64,000 bases of DNA from Paracraurococcus lichenis (GCF_030657435.1 NZ_JAUTWS010000023.1:35742-99741), one strand, 5' to 3'; positions 16,860-25,663 are shown, numbered from the stretch's first letter. Notes: a model not told the origin generated them from the sequence alone. Numbers and translations: made by a program.

Positions 16860-18632
16860 ATGGCCGCCCTTCCTGCCGACCCCTCCTCCCGCGCCCTGGT
16901 CCGCCGCCTGGCCCGCGACTACCTGGCCCGGCATGGCCGGGGCATCGCCTTCGCCGTGGTCTGCACCTTGGCGCTGGCCGGCCTTACCGCTCTCTATCCC
17001 ATCGTCATCCAGCAGGGCTTCGACCGCTTCACCGCGAACGACCCCGACCTCGCCTGGCAACTGCCGCTGGTCATCATCGTGGTGACCGCAGCGAAGGCGC
17101 TCGCCCAGTACGGCCAGGCCGTCGCGGTGCAGGCGGTGGTGCTGCGGGTGATCGAGGCGCTGCAGGGCGACCTGTTCCGCGCCCTCACCCGCGCCGACCT
17201 CGCCGCCGTCATCCGCGACGCGCCGGCGCGGCATGCGACGAAGTTCACCGTCGATGCCGCCGCCATCCGGGAAGCGCTGACCAAGTCGATCAACGGCGCC
17301 GCCGATATCCTGACCGTGGTCGGCCTGGTCGGCTCCATGGTCTGGCTGGACTGGCAGATGTCGCTGATCGCCGCCGCCATGTACCCGATCGCCATCCTGC
17401 CGATCCTGCGGCTGGGCAAGCGGATCCGCCGCGCCTCGGGCGGGATGCAGGAGCGGATGGGCGAGACCGCGGCGCAGTTGACCGAGAGCTTCGCCGCCGC
17501 CCGCGTGGTCCGCGCCTACCGGCTGGAAGGGCAGGAGGAGGCGCGCGCGAGCCGCGCCTTCGCCCGGTTGCGCGAGAGCCTGATGGCCATCGCCCGCACC
17601 CGCGCGAGCCTCGACCCGATGCTGGAGGCGCTGGGCGGCCTCGCCGTCGCCGCCGTGCTGGGCTTCGTCGGCTGGCGGGTCTCGACCGGGCAGGGGACGG
17701 TCGGCGAGTTCACCGGCTTCGTCGCCGCGCTCCTCATCGCCTCCCGCCCCGCCCGCGCCCTCGGCTCGTTGAACGCGGCGCTGCAGGAGGGGCTGGCCGG
17801 CCTCGCCCGGGTCTTCGCCGTGGTGGATGCGCCGCGCTCGATCGCCGAGGCGCCGGGGGCGGCGCCGCTGCCGGCCGGGCGCGGCCGGGTGGAGTTCGAC
17901 GCCGTCGGCTTCCGCTACGAGGGCACGCCCGATGCGGCGCTGGCCGGCCTCTCCTTCACCGCCGAGCCGGGCGAGACCGTGGCGCTGGTCGGCCCCTCCG
18001 GCGCCGGCAAGTCGACGGCGCTGGCGCTGGTGCCGCGGCTCTACGACGTCACCGCCGGCGCGGTGCGGATCGACGGCGCCGACCTGCGCGCGGTGACGCT
18101 GGCCTCGCTACGCGACGCCATTGCCTATGTCGGCCAGGACGCGGTGATCTTCGACGACACCGCCTTCGCCAATATCGCCTGCGGCCGGCCCGGCGCGACC
18201 GCGGCGGAGGTCGAGGCCGCCGCCCGCGCCGCCGCGGCGCATGACTTCCTCGCGGCGCTGCCGGATGGCTACCGCACGCTGCTCGGCCCCGGCGGCGGGC
18301 GGCTCTCCGGCGGGCAGAAGCAGCGGGTGGCGCTGGCCCGCGCCCTGCTGCGCGACCCGCGCGTGCTGCTGCTGGACGAGGCGACCAGCGCGCTGGACGC
18401 CGAGAACGAGGCGCTGGTGCAGGCGGCGCTGGCGCGGCTGCGGCAGGGGCGGACCACGCTGGTCATCGCCCACCGGCTGGCGACCGTGCGGGAGGCCGAC
18501 CGGATCGTCGTCATGCAGGATGGCCGCGCGGTGGAGCAGGGGACCCATGCCGCGCTGATGGCCGAGGACGGGCTCTATGCCCGGCTGGTGCGGACCCAGG
18601 CCTTCGCGGCGGAGGCGCCGGTCGCCGCCTGA
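16860..18632 (+). CDS. ABC exporter, fused permease and ATPase
   Basis: 590 residues, MsbA/LmrA-type half-transporter. Residues 1-310 form the six-helix permease. The ATPase domain has Walker A GPSGAGKS (378-385), signature LSGGQKQR (482-489), Walker B LLLDE (503-507) and a HRLATV switch histidine. Such proteins work as homodimers in the inner membrane, exporting lipids, lipid-linked sugars or drugs; substrate not deducible. The ATG at 16860 has only a weak ribosome site (GGGAAAAG). It is followed by the SMR gene after 136 bp that fold into a strong RNA structure. Confidence 0.9.
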   Translation: MAALPADPSSRALVRRLARDYLARHGRGIAFAVVCTLALAGLTALYPIVIQQGFDRFTANDPDLAWQLPLVIIVVTAAKALAQYGQAVAVQAVVLRVIEALQGDLFRALTRADLAAVIRDAPARHATKFTVDAAAIREALTKSINGAADILTVVGLVGSMVWLDWQMSLIAAAMYPIAILPILRLGKRIRRASGGMQERMGETAAQLTESFAAARVVRAYRLEGQEEARASRAFARLRESLMAIARTRASLDPMLEALGGLAVAAVLGFVGWRVSTGQGTVGEFTGFVAALLIASRPARALGSLNAALQEGLAGLARVFAVVDAPRSIAEAPGAAPLPAGRGRVEFDAVGFRYEGTPDAALAGLSFTAEPGETVALVGPSGAGKSTALALVPRLYDVTAGAVRIDGADLRAVTLASLRDAIAYVGQDAVIFDDTAFANIACGRPGATAAEVEAAARAAAAHDFLAALPDGYRTLLGPGGGRLSGGQKQRVALARALLRDPRVLLLDEATSALDAENEALVQAALARLRQGRTTLVIAHRLATVREADRIVVMQDGRAVEQGTHAALMAEDGLYARLVRTQAFAAEAPVAA

Positions 18633-18711
18633 TGCGGCCCGCCGGGCAGCCGGGCGCATGGCGCGGCTGCAGGGCAGGGCGACGGGAATGGCGGTGGTCG
18701 CCGACCCGGGA

Positions 18712-18765
18712 GTGCCCAGCTATCGAGCAGGGCGGGATGCGCTGCCTGTCGAGCCGGGAGGGCAC
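18712..18765 (+). promoter_or_regulatory. Structured leader of the SMR gene
   Basis: Outer stem GTGCCC (18712-18717) with GGGCAC (18760-18765). The inner stem is TCGA-g-CAGG-GCG (18723-18734) against CGC-tg-CCTG-TCGA (18740-18752) around the loop GGATG. The 3' outer strand overlaps the GGGAGG ribosome site, three bases before the ATG at 18769. This is what a translation-controlling riboswitch would look like. I could not match it to a guanidine riboswitch consensus. Confidence 0.5.
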
Positions 18766-18768
18766 CGA

Positions 18769-19083
18769 ATGGCATGGGTCTGGCTGGCCGTCGCCGGCGG
18801 CTTCGAGATCGTCTGGGCCGTGCTGCTGAAATACACCGACGGCTTCAGCCGCCTGCTGCCGAGCGCCGCCACGCTCGGCGCCATGGCGGTCAGCTTCTAC
18901 TGCATGTCGCGGGCGCTGCAGGTGCTGCCCATGGGCACGGTCTATGCCGTCTGGGTCGGCATCGGCGCCTTCGGCACCGCGCTCTGGGGCATGACGGTGG
19001 AGGGCGATCCGGCGACCGCCGCCCGCATCCTCTGCCTCACGCTGATCCTGGCCGGGGTCGCGGGGCTCAAGCTTGCGGCGTGA
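18769..19083 (+). CDS. SMR-family efflux transporter (SugE/Gdx or Qac type)
   Basis: 104 residues, four transmembrane helices, with the essential membrane glutamate at E13 in AGGFEIVWAVLLKYT. That sequence and the GTVYAVWVGIGAFGTALWGM segment are characteristic of the SMR family. The GFEIVWA context is closer to SugE/Gdx (guanidinium exporter) than to EmrE, but this is by eye only. SMR proteins function as antiparallel dimers in the inner membrane. The start is fixed by GGGAGG upstream, which is embedded in a folded leader. Confidence 0.85.
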   Translation: MAWVWLAVAGGFEIVWAVLLKYTDGFSRLLPSAATLGAMAVSFYCMSRALQVLPMGTVYAVWVGIGAFGTALWGMTVEGDPATAARILCLTLILAGVAGLKLAA

Positions 19084-19142
19084 CCGCGGCGGCGCGGGAA
19101 CCGCGGCGCCTGCCTCGTTCTTTGGTGGGGGTGGCCCTGTCC

Positions 19143-19283
19143 TCAACCCAGCTCCTTCCAGATCGCGATCGCATAGGCAAGGGCCGCGAGCAGCCTGGAG
19201 ATCAGCTCGACCCAGGGCCGGACCCGCTGCGCCCAGGGCGGGCGCGGCGGCGGAGGCGGCATGTCGGGCTGGGTGTCGGACAT
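19143..19283 (-). CDS. Small single-pass membrane protein
   Basis: 46 residues: a proline-rich N-terminus (MSDTQPDMPPPPPRPPW) followed by one amphipathic/transmembrane helix (VELISRLLAALAYAIAIW). The gene is divergent from sdhCDAB and its ATG lies next to a perfect dyad (19288-19307). Function unknown. Coding potential is moderate: the composition is plausible and a similar small gene beside sdh is common in this group, but no strong ribosome site is visible. Confidence 0.5.
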   Translation of the reverse strand: MSDTQPDMPPPPPRPPWAQRVRPWVELISRLLAALAYAIAIWKELG

Positions 19284-19287
19284 AAAG

Positions 19288-19307
19288 ATTAGGATATCAT
19301 TCCTAAT
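19288..19307. promoter_or_regulatory. Perfect dyad ATTAGGA-N6-TCCTAAT
   Basis: Arms at 19288-19294 and 19301-19307, in the divergent region between the 46-residue protein gene and sdhC. AT-rich in a GC-rich background and fully symmetric, as expected for a dimeric regulator site (iron- or redox-type regulators are candidates). The binding protein is unknown. Confidence 0.45.
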
Positions 19308-19330
19308 CCCCGGCGTCCACATGATTACGC

Positions 19331-19374
19331 CTGCGGCACCGTGCAATTGACGCTGTGCCGCAGGGCACAATAGA
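19331..19374 (+). promoter_or_regulatory. Candidate sdh promoter with overlapping dyad
   Basis: TTGACG at 19347-19352 and AATAGA at 19369-19374 (16-bp spacer) could be -35/-10 elements for sdhCDAB. They overlap a perfect 9-bp inverted repeat, CTGCGGCAC (19331-19339) and GTGCCGCAG (19355-19363). A competing shorter hairpin TGTGCC/GGCACA (19354-19359, 19364-19369) uses part of the same sequence. No experimental start is known. Confidence 0.4.
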
Positions 19375-19466
19375 AGGCTTGGCCATGGCTCCGCGCCCGG
19401 CGCGGCCCATGAAATTCCGGAGTGTACCCGATTATGTCGATCATGCAGGATTCGCGGGAGGCGACG

Positions 19467-19883
19467 ATGATCGGTCGCCGAACGGACGGCACGACCATCC
19501 GCCGGCCCTTGTCGCCGCACCTGCAGGTCTACGACATGATGCAGTTGACGAGCGCGCTGTCGATCAGCGGCCGCATCACCGGCGTCGTCTGGACCATCGG
19601 GCTGCTCTTCCTGGTCTGGTGGCTGGTGGCGACCGCCAGCGGCCCCGGCCCCTATGCCACCGTCACTTGGTTCCTCTCCTCCTGGATCGGCGTGCTCGGC
19701 CTGGTGGGCCTGACCGCCGCGGCCTGGTTCCACAGCCTGAACGGGATCCGCCACCTCGCCTGGGATGCCGGTTATGGTTACGACATCCCCACCACCTACA
19801 AGTCCGGCCGGGCGGTGCTGATCGGGACGGCCGCCATGACCGCGCTCACCTGGCTCATCGCCATCATCGCCTGGGCCCGCTGA
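19467..19883 (+). CDS. sdhC: Succinate dehydrogenase cytochrome b556 subunit
   Basis: 138 residues from the ATG at 19467 with GGAGG just upstream. Three transmembrane helices. RPLSPHLQVYD near the N-terminus and SGRITGVVW are the family signature, and the haem-ligand histidine lies in AAWFHSLNGIRHLAWD. First gene of sdhCDAB; anchors the enzyme in the inner membrane and binds ubiquinone and haem b. A longer start at 19422 is in frame but lacks a ribosome site. Confidence 0.93.
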   Translation: MIGRRTDGTTIRRPLSPHLQVYDMMQLTSALSISGRITGVVWTIGLLFLVWWLVATASGPGPYATVTWFLSSWIGVLGLVGLTAAAWFHSLNGIRHLAWDAGYGYDIPTTYKSGRAVLIGTAAMTALTWLIAIIAWAR

Positions 19884-19895
19884 GGAGCCGCCGCC

Positions 19896-20300
19896 ATGGC
19901 CACCGAAACCGCCCGCAACACCACGCTCCGCTCGCCGCTCGGCCGGGTGCGGGGCTTCGGCTCCGCCAAGGGGGGCACGCATCACTGGTGGATGCAGCGC
20001 ATCACCTCCGTCGCCCTGCTGCCGCTGACGCTCTGGTTCGCGCTCTCCGCCGCCTCCCTCGCCGGCGCGCCCTATGAGGCGACGCGGGCCTGGATCGCGC
20101 ATCCGCTGAACGCGGTGCTGCTGCTCGCCTCCATCGGCCTCGCCTTCCACCACACGGCGGCAGGCATGCAGGTGATCATCGAGGACTATGCAAACCAGGA
20201 ATGGGTGAAGGTGGGTGCCATCTATGCCACCAAGGCCATCTGCTGGTTGCTCGGCATCGCCTCGGCGCTCGCGGTCCTCCGGATCGCGGTCCAGGGCTGA
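19896..20300 (+). CDS. sdhD: Succinate dehydrogenase hydrophobic membrane anchor subunit
   Basis: 134 residues, three transmembrane helices. Typical alphaproteobacterial SdhD marks: GSAKGGTHHWWMQRITSVAL at residues 22-41, and FHHTAAGMQVIIEDYANQEW near the end, which includes the haem-side histidine and the quinone-site D-Y pair. The gene is 12 bp behind sdhC in the same operon. Confidence 0.93.
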   Translation: MATETARNTTLRSPLGRVRGFGSAKGGTHHWWMQRITSVALLPLTLWFALSAASLAGAPYEATRAWIAHPLNAVLLLASIGLAFHHTAAGMQVIIEDYANQEWVKVGAIYATKAICWLLGIASALAVLRIAVQG

Positions 20301-20317
20301 CAGGACACGGACGGACC

Positions 20318-22129
20318 ATGAACGCCATCACCAGCCCCTCCCGCGGGGCCTACCGCATCGTCGACCACACCTATGACGTGGTGGTGGTCGGGGCCGGCGG
20401 CGCCGGCCTGCGCGCCACTTTCGGCATGGGCGCCGCCGGGCTGAAGACCGCCTGCATCACCAAGGTCTTCCCGACCCGCTCCCACACCGTCGCCGCCCAG
20501 GGCGGCGTCGGCGCCGCGCTCGGCAACATGGGCGAGGACGACTGGCGCTGGCACATGTACGACACCGTCAAGGGGTCGGACTGGCTCGGCGACCAGGACG
20601 CCATCGAGTACATGTGCCGCGAGGCCATCCCGGCGATCATCGAGCTCGAGCACTACGGCGTGCCGTTCTCCCGCACCGAGGACGGCAAGATCTACCAGCG
20701 GCCCTTCGGCGGCCACATGCAGAACTACGGCAAGACGCCGGCGATGCGCGCCTGCGCCGCGGCCGACCGCACCGGCCATGCCATCCTGCATACCCTCTAT
20801 CAGCAGTCGCTGAAGCACAACTGCGAGTTCTTCGTCGAGTATTTCGCCCTCGACCTCATCATGGACGAGGAAGGCGCCTGCCGCGGCGTCATGGCCTGGA
20901 ACCTCGAGGACGGCTCGATCCACCGCTTCCGCGCCCAGACCGTGGTGCTGGCGACGGGCGGCTATGGCCGCGCCTATTTCTCCTGCACCTCGGCGCATAC
21001 CTGCACGGGCGATGGCGGCGGCATGGTGCTGCGCGCCGGCCTGCCGCTGCAGGACAACGAGTTCGTGCAGTTCCACCCCACGGGCATCTACGGCTCGGGC
21101 TGCCTGGTGACGGAGGGCGCCCGCGGCGAGGGCGGCTATCTCACGAACAGTGAGGGCGAGCGCTTCATGGAGCGCTACGCGCCGACCGCGAAAGACCTGG
21201 CGTCCCGCGACGTCGTCTCCCGCGCCATGTCGGTCGAGATCCGCGAGGGCCGCGGCGTCGGCCCGGAAAAGGACCACATCCACCTGCATCTCGAGCATCT
21301 CGGCGCCGAGATCCTGCATGAGCGGCTGCCCGGCATCTCCGAGACGGCGAAGATCTTCGCCGGCGTGGACGTGACGAAGGAGCCGATCCCGATGCTCCCG
21401 ACCGTCCACTACAACATGGGCGGCATCCCGACGAACATCCATTGCGAGGTGCTGAACCCGACCGCCGAGGACCAGGACCGCGTGGTCCCCGGCCTGATGG
21501 CGGTGGGCGAGGCGGCCTGCGTCTCCGTCCATGGCGCCAACCGGCTCGGCACCAACTCGCTGCTCGACCTCGTCGTCTTCGGCCGCGCCGCGGCGCACCG
21601 GGCGGCCGAGACCCTCAAGCCCGGCGCCGGCCAGCCGCCGCTGCCGGCCGGGGCGGGCGAGAAGGCGCTCGACCGCCTCGACCGCGTCCGCAACGCCAAG
21701 GGCGGCACGCGGGTCGGCGACCTGCGGCTGAACATGCAGCGGACCATGCAGACGCATGCCGCGGTGTTCCGCACCTCCGAACTGCTGAAGGAGGGCGTGG
21801 ACAAGATGAAGTCGGTCCATGCCGGCTATGGCGACATCAAGATCGCCGACCGCAGCCTGATCTGGAACAGCGACCTGGTCGAGGCGATGGAGCTCGACAA
21901 CCTGATCGGCAATGCGATGACCACCATCGTCGGTGCCGAGGCCCGCAAGGAGAGCCGCGGCGCCCATGCGCAGGAGGACTACCCCGAGCGCGACGACCAG
22001 AACTGGATGAAGCACACGCTGGCCTGGGTCGACGAGAAGGGCGCCGTCAGGCTCGACTACCGCGACGTGAAGATGCGCACCCTGACCAACGAGGTGCAGG
22101 TCTTCCCGCCCAAGGCGCGCGTCTACTAA
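20318..22129 (+). CDS. sdhA: Succinate dehydrogenase flavoprotein subunit
   Basis: 603 residues. FAD-binding GAGGAG at 25-30, covalent FAD histidine H56 in RSHTVAAQGG, the active-site region of HPTGIYGSGCLVTEGARGEGG, and the C-terminal SRGAHAQEDYPERDD. It oxidises succinate to fumarate in the TCA cycle and passes electrons to SdhB. The ATG at 20318 lies 17 bp behind sdhD. Length is normal for the family. Confidence 0.96.
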   Translation: MNAITSPSRGAYRIVDHTYDVVVVGAGGAGLRATFGMGAAGLKTACITKVFPTRSHTVAAQGGVGAALGNMGEDDWRWHMYDTVKGSDWLGDQDAIEYMCREAIPAIIELEHYGVPFSRTEDGKIYQRPFGGHMQNYGKTPAMRACAAADRTGHAILHTLYQQSLKHNCEFFVEYFALDLIMDEEGACRGVMAWNLEDGSIHRFRAQTVVLATGGYGRAYFSCTSAHTCTGDGGGMVLRAGLPLQDNEFVQFHPTGIYGSGCLVTEGARGEGGYLTNSEGERFMERYAPTAKDLASRDVVSRAMSVEIREGRGVGPEKDHIHLHLEHLGAEILHERLPGISETAKIFAGVDVTKEPIPMLPTVHYNMGGIPTNIHCEVLNPTAEDQDRVVPGLMAVGEAACVSVHGANRLGTNSLLDLVVFGRAAAHRAAETLKPGAGQPPLPAGAGEKALDRLDRVRNAKGGTRVGDLRLNMQRTMQTHAAVFRTSELLKEGVDKMKSVHAGYGDIKIADRSLIWNSDLVEAMELDNLIGNAMTTIVGAEARKESRGAHAQEDYPERDDQNWMKHTLAWVDEKGAVRLDYRDVKMRTLTNEVQVFPPKARVY

Positions 22130-22143
22130 GGAACCCTGCCGAG

Positions 22144-22926
22144 ATGGCGACTTTCACGCTTCCGAAGAACAGCACGATCCAGCCGGGCAAGGTCCACAAG
22201 GCCGAGGCCGGCGCGAAGAACGTCAAATCCTTCCGGATCTACCGCTACGACCCGGATTCGGGCGAGAACCCGCGGACCGACACCTACGAGATCGATCTCG
22301 ACAAGTGCGGCCCGATGGTCCTCGACGCACTCATCAAGATCAAGAACGAGGTGGACAGCACGCTGACCTTCCGGCGCTCCTGCCGGGAGGGCATCTGCGG
22401 CTCCTGCTCGATGAACATCGACGGGCTCAACACCCTCGCCTGCCTCAAGCCGATCGAGGACGTCAACGGCGACGTCAAGATCAGCCCGCTGCCGCACATG
22501 CCGGTCGTGAAGGACCTGGTGCCGGACCTGTCGCAGCTCTACGCGCAGCTCCGCAGCATCGAGCCCTGGCTGAAGTCCGACACGCCGCCGCCCCCGGATG
22601 GCGAGCGGCGCCAGAGCAAGGAGGAGCGGGCGAAGCTCGACGGGTTGTGGGAGTGCATCCTGTGCTTCTGCTGCTCCACCGCCTGCCCCTCCTACTGGTG
22701 GAACGGCGACCGGTATCTCGGGCCCGCGGTGCTGCTGCAGGCCTATCGCTGGATCGCCGACAGCCGCGACGAGGCGACCGGCGAGCGGCTGGACGACCTG
22801 CAGGACCCGTTCCGGCTCTACCGCTGCCACACCATCATGAACTGCGCCCGGACCTGCCCGAAGGGGCTGAACCCGGCCGCGGCCATCGGCAAGATCAAGC
22901 AGATGATGGTCGAGCGGGAGAGCTGA
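22144..22926 (+). CDS. sdhB: Succinate dehydrogenase iron-sulfur subunit
   Basis: 260 residues. The [2Fe-2S] cysteines C80, C85, C88 and C100 (CREGICGSC...AC), the [4Fe-4S] set C171, C174, C177 with C238, and the [3Fe-4S] set C181, C228, C234 are all present. It carries electrons from FAD to the quinone site. Last gene of the operon; a strong terminator follows 26 bp downstream. Confidence 0.96.
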   Translation: MATFTLPKNSTIQPGKVHKAEAGAKNVKSFRIYRYDPDSGENPRTDTYEIDLDKCGPMVLDALIKIKNEVDSTLTFRRSCREGICGSCSMNIDGLNTLACLKPIEDVNGDVKISPLPHMPVVKDLVPDLSQLYAQLRSIEPWLKSDTPPPPDGERRQSKEERAKLDGLWECILCFCCSTACPSYWWNGDRYLGPAVLLQAYRWIADSRDEATGERLDDLQDPFRLYRCHTIMNCARTCPKGLNPAAAIGKIKQMMVERES

Positions 22927-22952
22927 TCCTCCCGCCCGGCCAGCCCGGAACA

Positions 22953-22984
22953 CCCCGCCGCGCCGCAGGGCCGGCGGGGTTTTT
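22953..22984 (+). terminator. Rho-independent terminator of sdhCDAB
   Basis: Stem CCCCGCCG (22953-22960) with CGGCGGGG (22972-22979) around an 11-base loop, followed by TTTTT. It ends the sdh operon just before the convergent peptidoglycan-binding gene. Confidence 0.9.
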
Positions 22985-22993
22985 CGTCTCCGG

Positions 22994-23566
22994 CTAGCGC
23001 GCCGGCGCCGCGAGGTTGTTCGGATCGAGCCCGAGCGCCTGCGCCGTCACCGGGTTGACCTGCCCCGTCGCCTGCAGCCCGCGGCCCTGCTGGAAGCGCT
23101 CGATCGCCGACTGCGTCTCGGCGCCCCAGGTCCCGTCCACCTCGCCCTTGTAGAAGCCGAGGCCCTTCAGCCGCCCCTGCAGGTTGCGCACCGCCGCCGG
23201 GCTCAGCGGCTCGGTCGCCATCGCCGCCGGCGTGCCGGGCGCCGGACCGGCGCCGGGGCCGGCCGCCAGCAATTGCGAGGGGCTGAGGCCGAGCGTCGCC
23301 GCCGTCGCCGGGTTGAGCTGCGGCGAGGCGACCAGCCCATGCGTCATCTGGAAGCGCTCCAGCGCCGCCTGGCTGTCCGGCCCCCAGACGCCGTCCGCCT
23401 TGCCCGTATAGGCGCCGGCCTGGCGCAGCTTCTCCTGCACCTGCGTCACCGCGGCCGGCGCCAGCGGCTGGATGTAGAGCAGCGAGGGCGCCTGCTGCGA
23501 CAGGGCGGGCGCCGAGAGCAGCGCCGCGACCGCGAGCGGCGCGAGCCAGGTTGCGCGATGACGCAT
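22994..23566 (-). CDS. Exported protein with two peptidoglycan-binding (PG_binding_1) domains
   Basis: 190 residues, signal peptide MRHRATWLAPLAVAALLSAP with cleavage near ALSQQ. Two PG_binding_1 repeats: 37-80 (VTQVQEKLRQAGAYTGKADG, then QAALERFQ) and 125-170 (VRNLQGRLKGLGFYKGEVDG, then QSAIERFQ). They are joined by a Pro/Ala/Gly linker. No catalytic domain is present, so it likely anchors to peptidoglycan alone or with a partner. Divergent from the amine oxidase gene; the two starts are about 110 bp apart. Confidence 0.87.
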   Translation of the reverse strand: MRHRATWLAPLAVAALLSAPALSQQAPSLLYIQPLAPAAVTQVQEKLRQAGAYTGKADGVWGPDSQAALERFQMTHGLVASPQLNPATAATLGLSPSQLLAAGPGAGPAPGTPAAMATEPLSPAAVRNLQGRLKGLGFYKGEVDGTWGAETQSAIERFQQGRGLQATGQVNPVTAQALGLDPNNLAAPAR

Positions 23567-23677
23567 GGCGTATCCTTTCCCAACCGTATCCGTGACCATC
23601 CGCCGGAACACGCGAAACCCCTCGCGGTTCGGCCCCGAACCGGCTGTGATGCCGCACCGCATCGGAAGGGGACCGGG

Positions 23678-25630
23678 ATGACGAGAGGGCTGGCGCGCCA
23701 GGGGCTGGCGACTTGGCTGGCGGCCTGGCTGGCGATCGGTGGCATCGCGGCGGCGCATCCGCTGGACCCGCTCACGGGCCCCGAGATCGAGGCGGCGGTC
23801 GCCGCGCTGCGCGCCGCCGGCGCGGCGGAGGATGCGACGCGCTTCGTCGCGGTGGACCTGGTGGAGCCGGCCAAGCCCGTGGTGCTCGCCGGGCAGGCGG
23901 CGCCGCGCCGCGCGCATGTCATCCTCCGCCGCGGCATGGCGCTGGCGGAGGCGGAGGTGGACCTCGCCAGCGGCCGGGTGGACGGGCCGCGGGAGATCGC
24001 CGATGCGCAGGGCCCCGTGCTGATCGAGGAATGGGAGACCGCGGCGAAGCTGACCATGGCGGACCCGGACTGGCAGGCCGCGATGAAGAAGCGCGGCTAT
24101 ACCCGGTTCGAGACGCTGTTCTGCGCCCCGCTGACCGTCGGCTGGTTCGAGACGGCGGAGGAGCGCGGTCGCCGCCTGCTCCGCGTGCCCTGCTACGAGA
24201 CGGCGGGCGGCCGCACCACCGTGCATGGGCGCCCGATCGAGGGTCTCTTCGCCATCGTCGATCTCGGCGAGCGGCGCGTGCTGCGGGTGGTCGACACCGG
24301 CGCGGTGCCGGTGCGCGAGGGGCCGGACCGGGTGGAGGAGGCCACCTTCCCCGACCTCCGTCCCGCCATGAAGCCGGTGCTCCAGTCGGCGCCGCAGGGC
24401 GGCAACGTCACGATCAGCGGCCATGAAGTCGCCTGGGACCATTGGCGCTTTCACCTGCGGCTGGACCGGCGCTTCGGCCCGGTGCTGTCGCTGGCGCGTT
24501 GGGCGGAGGGCGGGCGCGAGCGCCTGGTGCTCTACCAGGGCTATGCCTCGGAGATGTTCGTCCCCTACATGGATGCCTCGGAGGCCTGGTACACGCGCTC
24601 CTACATGGATATCGGCGAGTATGGCTTCGGCGCGCTGTCCTCCACGCTGAATGCCGGCACCGACTGCCCGGCGCATGCCGCCTTCCTGCCGGCGGTGCTG
24701 CCGGGCGACGACGGCAAGCCGCTCGAGGTGCCGGGCGTGCTCTGCATCTTCGAGCGCAATACCGGCAATCCCGCCTGGCGCCATGCCGAGATCGTGGACC
24801 AGAGCTATGAGGGCCGGCCGGAGGTCGAGCTTGTCGTCCGCAGCATCCCGACCATCGGCAATTACGACTATGTCGTGGACTGGGTCTTCACCCCGAAGGG
24901 CGAGATCCGCATCGATGTCGGCGCGACGGGAATGGATGCCGTCCGCGGCGTCGCCGCGCGCAGCATGCGCGATGCCGCCGCGGCGGCGGAGGTGACGACC
25001 GGCATGCTCATCGCGCCCGGCGCGGTCGGCGTCTGGCACGACCACTACATCTCCTTCCGCCTCGACCTCGACGTGGACGGGCCGGCGAACAGCTTCCTGC
25101 GGGAGCGCCTGGCGCCGCGCCGTGCCGAGGCGGGCACGCCGCGCCGCAGCCTCTGGCAGCCAGAGCGCATCCCGATGCCGGTGGAAGGGGCGGTCGAGCC
25201 GGGCCATGGGCCGGAGATCTGGCGCGTGGTGAACCCGGGCGTGACGACCGCGCTCGGCCACAATCCGGGCTACGAGGTGATCCTCGGCCATGGCGCGACC
25301 TCCCTGCTCGACCCGGAGGACACGCCGCAGCGCCGCGCCGCCTTCACCGCCGCGCCGCTCTGGATCACGGCGCATGACCCGGCGGAGAAGCACGCGGCCG
25401 GCGCCTGGCCCAACCAGGCGCATGGCGGCGACGGCCTGCCGCGCTTCGCCGCGCGCGGCCGCGGCATCGAGGATGCGGACCTCGTGGTCTGGGCGACGAT
25501 GGGCTTCCACCACCTGACGCGGCCGGAGGACTGGCCGGTGCTGCCGACCAAGTGGCACCGGATCGAGCTGAAGCCCTACGGCTTCTTCACCCGCAACCCG
25601 GCGATCACCCTGCGGCGGGAGTTCCGGTAG
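23678..25630 (+). CDS. Copper-containing primary amine oxidase
   Basis: 650 residues with an export signal (WLAAWLAIGGIAAAHP). The topaquinone precursor is Y396 in TIGNYDYV (consensus NYD/E), the catalytic base is D311 in YMDIGEYGFG, and copper ligands include H453 and H455 (WHDHYISFRLDLDVDG) plus a C-terminal FHHLTRPEDWPVLP. It oxidises primary amines to aldehydes with release of ammonia and peroxide, probably in the periplasm. GGAAGGGG precedes the ATG. Substrate preference is not deducible. It is convergent with the benzoylformate decarboxylase gene, which also handles aromatic compounds. Confidence 0.92.
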   Translation: MTRGLARQGLATWLAAWLAIGGIAAAHPLDPLTGPEIEAAVAALRAAGAAEDATRFVAVDLVEPAKPVVLAGQAAPRRAHVILRRGMALAEAEVDLASGRVDGPREIADAQGPVLIEEWETAAKLTMADPDWQAAMKKRGYTRFETLFCAPLTVGWFETAEERGRRLLRVPCYETAGGRTTVHGRPIEGLFAIVDLGERRVLRVVDTGAVPVREGPDRVEEATFPDLRPAMKPVLQSAPQGGNVTISGHEVAWDHWRFHLRLDRRFGPVLSLARWAEGGRERLVLYQGYASEMFVPYMDASEAWYTRSYMDIGEYGFGALSSTLNAGTDCPAHAAFLPAVLPGDDGKPLEVPGVLCIFERNTGNPAWRHAEIVDQSYEGRPEVELVVRSIPTIGNYDYVVDWVFTPKGEIRIDVGATGMDAVRGVAARSMRDAAAAAEVTTGMLIAPGAVGVWHDHYISFRLDLDVDGPANSFLRERLAPRRAEAGTPRRSLWQPERIPMPVEGAVEPGHGPEIWRVVNPGVTTALGHNPGYEVILGHGATSLLDPEDTPQRRAAFTAAPLWITAHDPAEKHAAGAWPNQAHGGDGLPRFAARGRGIEDADLVVWATMGFHHLTRPEDWPVLPTKWHRIELKPYGFFTRNPAITLRREFR

Positions 25631-25663
25631 GGCAGGCCGCGCCGGGCGGATGCGCCGCGGCCG

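Noticed and set aside
18633..18711. mini-ykkC (guanidine-II) riboswitch in the upstream part of the SMR leader
   Set aside because: A single ACGG occurs in a GC-rich context but the required pair of ACGR-loop hairpins is missing.
20222..22015. Long minus-strand open frame opposite sdhA
   Set aside because: Opposite strand of an unmistakable sdhA; the frame exists only because of third-position GC bias.
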